This document shows positions 25,288 to 34,570 of a DNA stretch of 64,000 nt, piece after piece; position 1 is the stretch's first letter, and each line of letters opens with the position of its first letter. Origin of the DNA: Amoebidium appalachense (lineage: Eukaryota > Ichthyosporea); the NCBI GenBank assembly GCA_963693365.1, contig CAVNZM010000001.1, forward strand, positions 7,068,001 to 7,132,000, read 5' to 3'. The position numbers were made by a program, and so were the translations under genes. The notes beneath the pieces were generated by a model, which was not told the origin of the DNA, searched no databases, and worked only from the letters and a program-made list of their open reading frames with translations.

Positions 25288-26025
25288 CACAGCCGCAAAT
25301 GTTCCCATCAGTGCGTTCACGGAGTGTACCCAATGCAGCCCTGACGTCAACAGGGCACAGGGCTAATGATGGAGGAAGAAGCAGGTGGGTTCTATGTTTC
25401 CTCTTAAAGGGGGTTTCTTTTAGGAATCCGGGTCAGGTCAGACCCGGAATGGATTTATGCTTTATGATTGGCGAGGTGCGCATCAAGCAGGACTTTGGCC
25501 TAACCCGAAAAGGCCTATAAGAATCTGTCCAAACGAAACACACTTTAAGGGGAGCAAAGATTGTTCCGTGTGTCCCGTGGTTGGAGAGGGTGTTGGTGGA
25601 GGCCTGTGTGAGTGCGTGAATGTGTGGGTGGGTCTGTGTGGGTAGCTGGGTGCATGTGCGTATTTGAGCGAGTGTGGATACTTATATGTGTTGGTATGGA
25701 TACATGCATACATCTACATTCCAAGTACACCCTTCCTTCCTGCCACTCCGTCCTTTGTCCCTCCGCCCCCCCTTCCTGCACGTCCTTACCCCCCATCCCA
25801 AAAAAGAAACACACACACAAAAACCAGACACACTAACACTCACAGTCACATTCACACTCACACTTACACTCACACTTACACTCACACTCACACTCACACT
25901 CACACTCCTACTGCACTCACAAACATACTCACAATCCCACCTCCCCCCCACCCACCCCCCCCCCCTCCCACCACCACCACCACCACCACCACCATTGTCC
26001 CCCCTCCCCCCCCCCTCCCCCCTCC

Positions 26026-26086
<61 letters not shown>

Positions 26087-26549
26087 ACACATGCCCACAA
26101 CCCCCCCCCCCCCCCCCCCCCCCTTCCACCCCCTCCCCTCACACACACACACGCAGGAGCTCGACCACAGGCACCGTTAAGAGCGGTATTGGGGGAGGCA
26201 TCAAAGAGGACACGGGGGAGTCACCAGCACCCCTCGGCAGCCACAGCACAAACGTGCACATAATTGCTGAGGAGGCAGAGGATGAGCAGGATGGTGATGG
26301 CTCTAGCACCCTGTTTTCCCTGCTGCCTAACTGGTATGTAGGGAAGAGGGGGGTTCTACTTGAAAGTTTAGGGGGGAAAGCAGTTGGTTTACACGCTCTA
26401 TATATGCAGGCGCAGAATATGGGTCCAGCCCCTGGTTTTCCCTGCTAAAAAACTGATGTGTGTGTGTGGATGGGTGGGTGGGTGGGTGGGTATAATGCAT
26501 AAATCCTGCCTACACGCCTCCCAAATTCCATATCTTCAACTAAATACCC

Positions 26550-26580
<31 letters not shown>

Positions 26581-26671
26581 AAAACCGTTTTGATGCCATC
26601 CCCCCCCCCCCCCCCCCCCACCAAAAAAAAAAGAAAATCAATCTCCCCCCCCCCCTCCCCCCCCTTCCCGC

Positions 26672-26754
<83 letters not shown>

Positions 26755-28005
26755 AGTGTAGGGTGGCACGTAGCACAGGAATGATGTGTTTGCGCAGTCA
26801 GCCGTGTATACAGGAGAGTAAGGATGTGTCTCTTTTCCCCTTGGTTCCAGATCGGTATTTTCATCTTTAGTCCTGTAAACGGCCACTTGCCGCGCAATAT
26901 AAAACCTCGCAAGCCTATCTCTTTTCTGGTCCTTGGCTTGATGCTCGCATGGCGCATGCACAAGACGCCAAACCAAAGATTCTATGTAGAGACAGCCTGC
27001 TCATCCCAGCCATAAATCAACAACATACTATGTGGTGTTACATGCATCATACACAGACCCCCAAAAGTTTTTTTGCCGGCCATTAAATGCATATTCCGTT
27101 TCTCCATGTGCTGCTCACATATTTACAATATTCACATGTTACTTGATATAAATTATTCGTTTTTCATATTTGCTCACAGACCCCAAAAAATTTTCTTTCT
27201 ACTTACAAAAGACACACCCTTGCTCACTTTGCAGGCGAAGCCCCACCAACGCAAAGCCCGAAAGCCCCGGACATGGAGGGTCATATGGTGCGGAGGGGGA
27301 GGCAGGGGGGGGGGGGGGGGGGGATGGGGAAATGAGGATGGAGCCCACGGGTAAGATGACGGAGAGAGAGGAGGTGGTGGGGGAGCAGATGGATGATACA
27401 CAGGAGGAGGGGGCACCGGCCGGAGGGGTGTGGTGGAGGGTGTGCTGTTGCTTTATTTAGTAATGGGTGATTGCCTTTTTTGGATGGGGTGGGTGGGTGG
27501 GTGGGCGAATCACAAGGGGGTGTGATGGTGTATGTGTGTGTGTTAGGGGAGGGGAGGGGGAGGGGGAGAGAGGGGGAGGGGGGGGGGGGGGGGGGGTATT
27601 AGTCTGGAAACTGCGCATTATGTTTATCATCTGCACCGTGCTTCCTTCGGTTCTTTTTTTTTTTTTTTTTTGTTAGTATAATAACATGCACGCGCGTACT
27701 CGCTCTCGCTCCACATAATGGTTCGATTAGTGTAATCGTTGTGTGGATGCATCTATCCCCTTGTTTTTCTGTCAGTTGTTCCTGTGCAGGCATCCACACG
27801 TAGACATGTCGTGCTGGTGAGATGGCTTTTCACCTTGCTCATTTGTCCATATCCTTCCCCCCGTCCTTCCCCCCCCCCCCCCCCCCCCCTCTTTCTCTGT
27901 CTCCCCCCTCCCCCCCCCCCCCCCCCCCCATCCCTCCCTCAGCAATTTCCGCGTAACCAAATAAGTGCCCTTAGCATTCTCGATGAGAACTATTACATTT
28001 ACTAG
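12335..28005 (+). CDS. SNRK: SNRK-like (SNF1/AMPK-related) serine/threonine kinase, about 15 exons
   Basis: Well-supported exons: 12335-12553, 13432-13891, 15012-15114, 15988-16098, 16628-16702, 17187-17264, 18277-18370. They give a glycine loop LGTGTYGTV (54-62), catalytic VAVK (K77), HRDLKPEN (D170), DFG (D188), activation-loop T203 in NTVCGS (the LKB1-type site), SAPE, then DVYALGVLLLFMVSGELPF and DPKKRITIDQI. A UBA-like segment follows (LRRMSEMGLD, HAVATYHLLRTQKI). The string GLYDFKRTLG and the order of blocks match SNRK best among AMPK relatives. Proposed tail exons, each preserving phase: 20382-20406, 22984-23188, 23944-24043, 25287-25384, 26157-26333, 27235-27350, 27776-27816, 27943-28005 (TAG). 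The total is about 654 aa (human SNRK is 765). The tail is Ser/acid-rich and unconserved to my eye. If exon 7 were not spliced, it would read through a Pro run and stop at 18442. The exon-5 donor (GTAGCC) is weak. An in-frame ATG at 12272 is an alternative start. Confidence 0.9.
13933..14260 (+). mobile_element. SINE-like structured repeat, type A, copy A2 (fullest copy)
   Basis: 328 bp in SNRK intron 2, in the gene's sense, ending CGCATTCAAA then poly-C. It contains nested inverted repeats: TTGCTT/AAGCAA around GCAT (13980-13995), CGTCTT/AAGACG (14003-14019), and GTCTGAGTT/AACTCAGAC (14052-14060 with 14094-14102) enclosing the palindrome CGTATATACG (14068-14077). Copies A1, A3 and A4 match it. 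Type B keeps the same fold with different bases. It has no ORF. Confidence 0.88.
14278..14495. repeat. poly-C tail of A2, poly-T and poly-G tracts
   Basis: Poly-C (14278-14315) follows A2 directly. Further on, a T-run (14431-14457) is joined to a G-run (14465-14492). Confidence 0.9.
14810..14966. repeat. poly-G, poly-T, (GT)n, poly-G, poly-T
   Basis: Alternating G and T homopolymers in SNRK intron 2, upstream of the exon-3 acceptor at 15011. Here T-runs form the polypyrimidine stretch before the acceptor. Confidence 0.9.
15857..15917. repeat. poly-C tract in SNRK intron 3
   Basis: About 60 consecutive C, some 70 bp upstream of the exon-4 acceptor. Confidence 0.95.
17385..17640. repeat. (CA)n, (CT)n, (TA)n and poly-C cluster in SNRK intron 6
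   Basis: A short CA array, a CT-rich stretch (17440-17545), a TA array (17547-17565) and C-rich runs. No coding content. Confidence 0.9.
18461..20032 (+). mobile_element. intact reverse transcriptase ORF (523 aa), probably Penelope-like
   Basis: One uninterrupted ORF with an ATG start and a TAG stop. RT blocks in order: KMHKTPPTFRFIANSS (126-141), motif A FDFSTLYTK (212-220), motif B IGIPMGTNCAVFLANFYLF (312-330), catalytic YIDD (358-361), YLDLHI (402-407), and a C-terminal thumb-like region. The layout resembles endonuclease-variable Penelope-like RTs of protists and invertebrates. This family call is from memory and less certain than the RT call. No GIY-YIG endonuclease, RNase H or integrase is visible on either side, and no terminal repeats were seen, so the element is 5'-truncated or RT-only. 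It lies in proposed SNRK intron 7 in the host's sense, 19 bp after the alternative stop of exon 7. The intact frame implies recent insertion or continued selection. Confidence 0.9.
20051..20655. repeat. C-rich/CT-rich tract downstream of the RT
   Basis: Poly-C, CCCTCTCT and two T-runs (20455-20500 and 20547-20574) flank the proposed 25-nt SNRK exon at 20382-20406. The T- and C-rich blocks carry no coding signal. Confidence 0.85.
20682..20799 (+). repeat. diverged direct repeat, unit 1
   Basis: About 115 bp, related to 20891-21010. Shared blocks are CAGGTCT, TCGTTGGTGCG/TCGTATTGGTACG, TTTGTCTGACATCTAACGA and TCTGCAG. It contains the hairpin TTCTCC/GGAGAA with loop CCTC (20725-20740). Confidence 0.7.
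20891..21010 (+). repeat. diverged direct repeat, unit 2
   Basis: The partner of 20682-20799. It contains the perfect hairpin ATCGTA/TACGAT with loop TTGG (20956-20971) and an imperfect TTCTC/GAGAA stem where unit 1 has a perfect one. Confidence 0.7.
21053..21234. repeat. (CT)n array and poly-T
   Basis: About 60 CT units (21096-21181) followed by about 38 T (21197-21234). Confidence 0.93.
21460..21710 (-). other. coding-like fragment, unrecognised, possibly transposon-derived
   Basis: The minus strand reads MRFDPRRRVVTRLLGRNFIV and KYGITHCFGLEKSQ over about 75 residues, with non-repetitive composition and no matching splice model in the host gene (opposite strand). I do not recognise it. 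It sits just upstream of repeat copy B2. Confidence 0.25.
21780..22133 (+). mobile_element. SINE-like structured repeat, type B, copy B2
   Basis: Nearly identical to B1 (4131-4483). It lies in proposed SNRK intron 8 in the gene's sense and ends GCATTCAAAA, then poly-C, then a CA/CATACA array. A 13-bp stem pairs CAGTATCTGAGTT (21952-21964) with AACTCGGGTACTG (21994-22006), enclosing the palindrome TCGTTAACGA (21970-21979). Confidence 0.88.
22134..22371. repeat. poly-C then (CA)n/(CATACA)n array, tail of B2
   Basis: C-run, CA dinucleotides, then CATACA hexamers and CA again, contiguous with the end of B2. Confidence 0.9.
22541..22660 (+). mobile_element. SINE-like repeat, type A, 5'-truncated copy A3
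   Basis: 120 bp that read the same, base for base, as the last 120 bp of A2 (14141-14260), ending CGCATTCAAA then poly-C. The 5' truncation is what target-primed reverse transcription produces. It is in proposed SNRK intron 8, sense orientation. Confidence 0.88.
22661..22960. repeat. poly-C/poly-A composites before SNRK exon 9
   Basis: C-runs at 22661-22686, 22711-22743, 22868-22893 and 22904-22925. Two are joined to A-runs (22744-22765 and 22943-22959), the second through a CA array. Confidence 0.9.
26424..26455 (+). pseudogene. decayed duplicate of the 3' end of SNRK exon 12 with its donor
   Basis: GTTTTCCCTGCT followed by AACTG and ATGTGT copies the exon end at 26309-26340 (GTTTTCCCTGCT, then AACTG, then GTATGT), about 110 bp downstream. 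The donor GT is lost in the copy. It parallels the CDC37 exon-2 relic at 7627-7668. Confidence 0.55.
26679..26752. repeat. (CA)n microsatellite
   Basis: About 36 CA units in proposed SNRK intron 12, preceded by three C-run/A-run composites (26549-26670). Confidence 0.92.
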
Positions 28006-28563
28006 CTTTATATGCACCCTATGAAACACGCGCTAGATGTCGACCCATCCAAATGTTGTATTTGCACACGCATCATCCTTAGTTTGTACTCGTGAGATGC
28101 AATCTGGGGTACACTTACACGTAAAACGTGGTTACCATATAGTGATTCCGTTACAGCTAGCAAGTTCTAGTTTGATTGGTTTCTAGTACGCCCATATCAC
28201 CTTACGGTAAGCACTCCACATAAGTCTTCTTCTTTAAACAGCACATGATATTTGTTAGATTGATCTACGCGACTTCATAATCTGCAACTCATCTACGCTA
28301 TTTTCATTGGGAATTGATAATCCTTTCGTAGCTGTTAGTACTCCTGTAATTTGTCGTAATTTGTCCATTGGTACTCGAGAATAGAAGTTGTCCCGGCTTT
28401 CTGGTGATAGTCTGGTGCAGTAGCGAATGAATGACCCAATGCATGTATGATATTAATTTTTAGCGCAGAGCCCTTTTGGCTGATTTATAGTCGCCTAATG
28501 GCCTGCCTGCTGTAATATTCTGTGCCCAGTGCACAATAAAAAGACTTTCCAGGCCCTTTTTCT

Positions 28564-28597
<34 letters not shown>

Positions 28598-29075
28598 ACG
28601 CACACACACACACACATGTACACACACTCCTACATCACTCTCTGGCGCGCTCTCTCTCTCTCTTCTCACTGGGAACGATGGGTTCTAGATCTGCTAGCAT
28701 ATGGTGCATACTACCCCACGTGACCTCCACTTTCTAAGTTGCTCTTTTGTGTGTCGTAGCTGATATGGCGTGCTGAACATTTGCTTTTGCATGTGTACAC
28801 ATGTCCAACACCGTGTTTAAGGTCCCCGAGTAGCTTTGGTTATACGTACTTCATACTGTGTTCCACATTTTGATAATCCCCCCCCCCCCCACCACCACCA
28901 CCACCACCACCACCACCACCACCACCACCACCACACACACACGTGCACACAAGCGCGCGCACGCACGCACGTAGGGCCTCGCAGTGCAAAAAAAAGTTTG
29001 TCAAGTTACCATATACTGTATATGGACAATCCGATTGAAACGGATTCGATCTGGACCGATCATTAAAAACGTGCC

Positions 29076-29109
<34 letters not shown>

Positions 29110-29742
29110 CACACCACCACCACAACAACAACAACAAGACTCGGTCACTTTCTCCGGCACATGTGTACACACACCACCACCAGAACAAGACACTCTCACA
29201 CACTAAGTTACTCACTCACTCGCACCACCACCACAACAAGACTCACTCATCACACCACCGGTACCACCACAACAAGACTCACCCACTCACCACCACCACA
29301 ACAAGACCCATCTACCTTTTCGAATGGCACCTCCGGCAGACCTTGTAATCTTTATATAGAATACACCTTGACACTTCGGCTCGTTGCCATATCCATGTCG
29401 GACACCACTAATTTATTCTAGATAGATCCCAAATGGTCATCGATATATCTGGGTTTTCGATACTATGCATATCAACACAAACGGTAAGTCTAAGCATAAT
29501 CAATGTCCCCGAGAATCAAACACTTGAATATGTATACTATTGGTGCCATTCAAATATCTTATAATTCGTCTAACAGCAAACCATGCCACTGAGTCAGCGC
29601 TTGCAAATATCATTCTTACGTACGCACATGATACAACACGCATTCAGCATAAATTCAAGGCCACAAAAAACGACTCCTTTTGTTATCCGCGTATAGAATC
29701 ATATCCCGTACGAATTAGCCTACACAGAACAAGGACGTTCGA
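28006..29742. other. intergenic region between convergent genes
   Basis: The kinase and the next gene converge here. Region 28006-28560 is unique and AT-rich. After it come a poly-C tract (28566-28597), a diverged repeat relic (28750-28871), a CAC triplet array (28889-28936) and CAC/CAA arrays (29080-29310). No coding signal is supported. Confidence 0.65.
28750..28871 (+). mobile_element. diverged relic of the SINE-like repeat
   Basis: Matches to the 3' half of types A and B include TTGCTTTTGCATGTGT, TACGTACTTCATACTGTGTTCC and a terminal poly-C. The sequence between them has drifted. It is the only recognised copy outside an intron. Confidence 0.5.
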
Positions 29743-31998
29743 TTAGAAAAATACGGCAGCAGAACGGAAATTTGCAAGTTCGGGGTAGTGCATGGGGTCA
29801 CTAGAATGGCGCCTTTGAAGCCGAAAACTTGATTGAGCCCCATTTTCATCAAATATATCCATCCTTTCTTCTTCCTGCACAATCCCGTCATCTAGATACG
29901 ACCAGTGCCTGTTTTCGTAATTTTGTGCGAAATAGCGTGGGGGGTCCAAAGGTGACGGGGTAGAGGGGGATGTCAGCTGCTCCCATTGCATATCACTGGT
30001 GGGGTTAGAAGCTGAATTTTCATCCTCTGGGGACCAAATTTCACCGGGATATGTTTCGGATAATTGTGTGAGGAAGCGGTGACGTGTTAGGGCTGAGGGA
30101 GACTCAGAGGAGGAGCGCCTGAGGTGTTTCATTTGCGAACAGTGGCGGCGCGGAATCGGCTGTGTCATGTACGAGGCGCGGGGGGATTCGTACTCAATAT
30201 GCGAATTTTCACGCGCGTTGGACGGATTTACCCTGCCGCTGGTTGCCCATTCCGTGGGCTCAAGACCCAAAATCTCCTCCTGCCGCGCGACTGCCAGCTG
30301 AACTTCCGGGAACGTCGGTGCAAACCCCCCCCCAATGGCCGCCGCTTCAAGGGTAGAGAGCCACTTTTTGCGGTTGTTGGTGAGGCGAGGGGGGAGTGTG
30401 TCTCCAAAATACATCTTGAACCATGCCTGCGCCGTTCCGCTACTAACAGTTTCGCGGGGGGATTGTGGGGTCGCCAGTCGTTGCTGGTTAAGGTTAAACT
30501 GCACGCGCAGGCAGTCCGGTGTGTTCCCTTGAATGCGTCTCACTGTAGGGTTAATGCGGTAGAGCGGGTGGCCCGATTGGTCCGTCCCTTCTACCAATCG
30601 TTGGCTGCGAACATATTCAATGAATTGGCGCAAAGTGTTGAATTTCTTGCTGTTGTTGCTTGGACGGCAATTCGAAACGTTTCTCGGCGCAGATTTCTGG
30701 CGGGAGGTGGGGCTTTTTGTCTCGTGGGAAAAATGCACGTCCCCATCACTCATTCTGCGATTAGGCGAATTGAAGGCTTCGTGGCCGTGGTGGGGGTCGT
30801 AGGTCGGGTAGGAAGATGCATGCTGGTCGTTGCCGTGCAACAAAATTTCGCTGCGTGCCCTGTGCGATTCAGTTTTATAACTTGCACCCATACCGGAGTC
30901 TTGATTCTTGCCAAACCCCCTCGCCCCTCCCCCCCCCCTCCCCCCCCACCAACCCCCTGGGAGAAATAGAAAAAGCCAATAGAAAAGGGTACGCAAGGTC
31001 TTTTAAGGTAGCATGACTATCAGGTGGAGAAACTGTCTACAGTTTAGGGGCTGTGCATTCATTGAAACAGTGGAATGTGCCGTGAAATGTCCAGCAAAAA
31101 CCATAGCACCCGCAGGTGAAGTGGTGAAGAAAAAGCAAACAGACATAAGGAAGTCAAGTTGAATTTCGGAAAAGGAACGAGCACCCCAACTCATTGCGCC
31201 TTGGGTGTCAGGCACACCGGGAGAGAGGGGGGTAGGGGGAGGGGGGGGGGGGGGAGGGGGGGAGGGGGGAAGAGAGAGAGAGTCAATACTATGAAAAAAT
31301 CATCTACTGTGAGCAAAAAAAGGAAAAATCCCTGTCTGCAACTTCATCTCGCCCTAAACACGCTCATGAGGAACGCCCATGACAAGGGCAAGGGCAAGGG
31401 CAATCGTGTGGGTGTCAATGCGCAGCAGATGATGGGTGACTCCGGGAGTACCTGTGTGTGCATGTCTCAGCATGTGCTAAACGATTTCGTGGAGGTGTTT
31501 TTCGTGTGCAAAGAAGGGAGGTGGTGTAAGAAAGGGAAATGTGTGTGCGGGGGGGGGGGGGGGTGGGGAGTGTGTGTGTGTGTGTTTGGGGGGGGGGGGG
31601 GGGGTTTACCTCTCCTGCCCATTGAAGCAGGTCACCTCACCAGCATCATCAGATGCACTTCTCCTGAGGACGGCAGCAGGCACATAGGTATCCATGCACA
31701 TGTTGTTGTCGTGCATGTCAACGTCTTGACCCGCACTACCCAGAATGTACTCAATGGAGAAGTGCCCCGCGGATGTGCGTCTTTGTGGGTGTGGGGCATG
31801 TGGAAAACTCGTTGGGTGGGTGTCTGCCTGCAGCATTTCGGCGCTTTGTGTGATGTGCTGCTCAAAGAGTGTGATGCCATTGTGAGAATGGCTGCGGACA
31901 CGTCTCTGGCTGTCGTGGGTATGACTCATGTCTGGTGGGGAGTTGAAAGGACTATGTGTAGAAAGGGAAGAAAAGCGCGTACGTGTTGGTGATTCCAT
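29743..31998 (-). CDS. unrecognised Ser/Arg-rich protein, two exons, eh1-like motif
   Basis: Exon 1 is 31998-31610 (ATG, then 129 codons plus AG, donor GTAAAC). Exon 2 runs from about 30880 to TAA at 29743-29745. The acceptor is uncertain. The best-looking site (CCCAG at about 30958) gives the wrong phase, while sites at 30881 or 30860 fit. The product is about 500 aa. Exon 1 residues 80-87 are FSIEYILG, matching the FxIxxIL Groucho-binding eh1 motif. Five RRxS/T sites recur (RRTSAG, LRRSASDD, RRMSDG, LRRSSSESP, RRHSSDP), a basophilic-kinase consensus. A roughly 130-residue central stretch (FNTLRQFIEYVR through WLSTLEAAAIGGGF and EEILGLEP) looks folded but I recognise no domain. Regulation by phosphorylation is inference. 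Confidence 0.72.
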
Positions 31999-32000
31999 TT

Positions 32001-32795
32001 TTGGAAGATTTTGTGCTTGCACATATATGAGAACGGGTTGTCTGTTTTCCTGGTAGTGGTTATGTGGGCATTTGGGGGTTGTAATGGTGGTGTGCAGGTG
32101 TGGTTTCGTATATAGAGGTTCGACAAGTGAAGGGTGAATTTGTATTGTAAGCATGTGCTTGTCACGACAATTTTATTCTCCGTTATGGGCATTACCACAT
32201 GTGCATGAGAAACTTGTGTGCTAACGTGAGGGGTATCTGCTAATGGATTAGTTGCATTTCGCCTGTGTATGAGGTCAACGGCTGCTAAACAATGTAATGA
32301 TACTGCATTTGCTCTCTGTGAGAAAAGTAAAGTGCTTGTTTGATAGCAATAAACTTCTAATATGCCCGAAGTACCAAAGCGGGGGTGTGTGGCACGGAGG
32401 CACGGAAAGATAAGATGACTGAACTTGAATGATTGCGTCAACAATATTTGTCAATGTACGACCACGAACAGAATCAATGACGTCATAGATGTAGGTTTTA
32501 ATAAATGTGTCTAATAAGGTATGTACGTATTAGTCTCCAAGGCTATGTACTTAGAGTACTTTGCAGAGAACCGAAAGTTCAGGGATGTGGTGCAAAACAC
32601 GAACGAGCGCAGCGACTGAGTGTTTTGTGCCGAATTCCTGTGCTTCGGTTCGAGGTTGGTAGTTGGTACTTGCGGCGTGAGCCACTTTTTTCATTCCCGT
32701 GCATAAGTGTCTGTATTTTGGTGATCCCACGTGCTTTAGTGACTGTATTTTTGTGCTTACACGTGCTCTAGTGATTGCTTTTTTTTTTTGTGATG
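32001..32795. other. upstream region of the Ser/Arg-rich gene
   Basis: Unique sequence that should contain the promoter and 5' exons of the minus-strand gene. The frame stays open upstream of ATG 31998 to about 32154. Short GTGCTTTAGTG-like motifs begin near 32720 and recur near 33810. No other feature seen. Confidence 0.5.
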
Positions 32796-32992
32796 GGACT
32801 TCACTTTCACTTCGATCACCTAGCTGTCACGTCAACTTTTTTTCCCGATTCTTCACCATGGCAGGTATATAAAGGCTTTCGTTTCTTCTTTTTTGCGGAC
32901 TTCACTTTCCGAAACTTCGATCTCTTAGCTGTCACGTCAACTTTTTTTTCCGATTCTTCACCATGGCTGGTATATAAAGGCTTTCGTTTCTT
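32796..32992 (+). promoter_or_regulatory. tandem duplication of a TATA-containing module
   Basis: Two copies of about 95 bp (32796-32890 and 32897-32992) share ACTTCACTTTC, TAGCTGTCACGTCAAC, a T-run, CGATTCTTCACCATGG and GGTATATAAAGGCTTTCG. TATATAAA boxes lie at 32866 and 32971, each followed by a pyrimidine-rich start region. This looks like a duplicated core promoter, perhaps of a mobile element. What it drives is unknown. Confidence 0.5.
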
Positions 32993-32998
32993 TTTTTT

Positions 32999-33457
32999 GT
33001 GGTGGGAGGGAGTCCCACTCAGGGGAACGTGACTGCAGCGTGTGTGTGGTGTGGCCTGGTGTATTCCTACTGCTGTGAGAGTGTGGGGGCATCTCCCCTT
33101 CGCGGACTCCTTTCTCGCTTGAGAAGTGGTTTCTTCAACGCCTGGTGGTCCACTGCAACCTATGGTAACTTCTACACGATGTCTATGCTTCTACGCGACC
33201 TATTGGCGGTGGGCTGCTGCAACTTCTTCAGCTACTTCTGCGCTGCGTGCGGAGGGGCGGCTACTTGGTCGTCGGAGAGCTTTCCAAGTGACTGCCAGTC
33301 CTTAGCCTCCAGTTGTATGGCAATGACCGGGTTTGCTTGCATGCATTCGGTAATTGTGTTTTTCTGTGCGTCCTGCCTAGGCCACCTTATCAGAGAGCTA
33401 GATGCAGTTTCAACTCCGGGTTATCTAGGGGCCGGGCCCGTTGGGATTGTTTTTTAG
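32999..33457 (+). CDS. hypothetical Cys-rich ORF downstream of the TATA module
   Basis: A 152-codon open frame about 30 bp after the second TATA-like box. Its first codon is the non-ATG GTG, so the true start, if any, is internal. Composition is Cys/Ser/Ala-rich with a possible hydrophobic stretch near the C-terminus. I recognise nothing in it. It is kept only because of its position; chance is a real alternative. Confidence 0.2.
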   Translation: MVGGSPTQGNVTAACVWCGLVYSYCCESVGASPLRGLLSRLRSGFFNAWWSTATYGNFYTMSMLLRDLLAVGCCNFFSYFCAACGGAATWSSESFPSDCQSLASSCMAMTGFACMHSVIVFFCASCLGHLIRELDAVSTPGYLGAGPVGIVF

Positions 33458-34340
33458 CTCAGATTTGGTCTGCATTGCTCTTTTAGAGGCTGGCTTGCTT
33501 GCTGTGCCTTGATAGGTTTTGAGCGGGGCCTGTTAGGAAGGAGAAGTAATGATGTCTTCTTGCGGAGTGTGGTCTGGTCAACATCGATGCATATGACTAG
33601 TTGGAGCAAACTAGTTTCACGCATACACGTACACTTAAGGTTTTGCCCGCTGGTGGCCTTTGTCACTTGACAATCCGAGTCGCTTTATTGTATTAAATTC
33701 GTAGCTTTGGCTTCTTCAGTTGAACTTCTATTGGTGGTTATGTAGCCTGTGGCTGCACGTTGCCTTCATCAACGGATCAATAAACCCGAGTCAAAAGAAA
33801 ATCAGACGTACTTTAGTGTCTGTAATATTGTGCTCACACGTGCTTTAGTGTCTGCATCTGTTTCCACACGTGCTGTATTATTTTTGTGTTCCCACGAGTC
33901 CATCGATATCATAGTTTTGCGATCTCTGATCAGGGTTGATGCATAGCATGCCGCATATGCGCATGGTGATCTCGGCGCCGGCAAGGGTCGGTCCAGGGAT
34001 CTAAAATAGTGCGCTGACCGTGTAGATGGTCAAAAGTTTGCTATGATATCCATGGCATTTTTCCATTCATTTGCATTTAACTTTTCTATTTTATTTGTGT
34101 ATAAACATTCAATTTTCAAAACTTTTGATCGCTTCCGCCAATCAAAAGAACGTCTTTGACCAGATGCCCATTTCGGCATCCGCCAAAAGGTATATAATAA
34201 AGCGTGACAACCCTTCATTTTCACGATGGCGGCACTACGCGCGCAATAGTAAAAGTGGCTCACAATGCAAGTACCCACTGGCTTACGTAAGTGGCTGAGC
34301 ACTACTACGCCACGGGACGTCTCCAGCCGGGTTTATGTAA
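33458..34340. other. unique intergenic DNA, no supported gene
   Basis: Non-repetitive sequence with short recurring GTGCTTTAGTGTCTG motifs (33800-33870). No splice-consistent exon found. Confidence 0.5.
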
Positions 34341-34464
34341 TTCTGATAGGCAATCGGAACGCTTTATTAAAGTTTATTTTCCTGATGGGCAATAGGAACG
34401 CTTCCGTACTTCTGATGGGCAATAGGAACGCTTCCGCAATTTTGTTGTTGGGCAATAGGAACGC
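34341..34464 (+). repeat. four-unit tandem repeat, core GGCAAT(A/C)GGAACGC
   Basis: Units begin near 34341, 34381, 34411 and 34446, spaced 30-40 bp apart, with the 14-base core conserved and the spacers variable. Confidence 0.8.
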
Positions 34465-34483
34465 GACATTAATTATTATTGCG

Positions 34484-34570
34484 ACTTTTAACCAACCATC
34501 TGCTGTAGATTTAAATTTGTTTGCGCAATCAGACACTTTGTCCAGTGACTGTCGCCTGCGGCAACATACA
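34484..34570 (-). mobile_element. dispersed repeat fragment, copy 1
   Basis: On the minus strand it carries TGTTGCCGCAGGCGACAGTC, CACT(A/G)GACAA and, further on, a diverged GGTTG block. All are shared with 38806-38897 on the plus strand. Unclassified. Confidence 0.65.
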
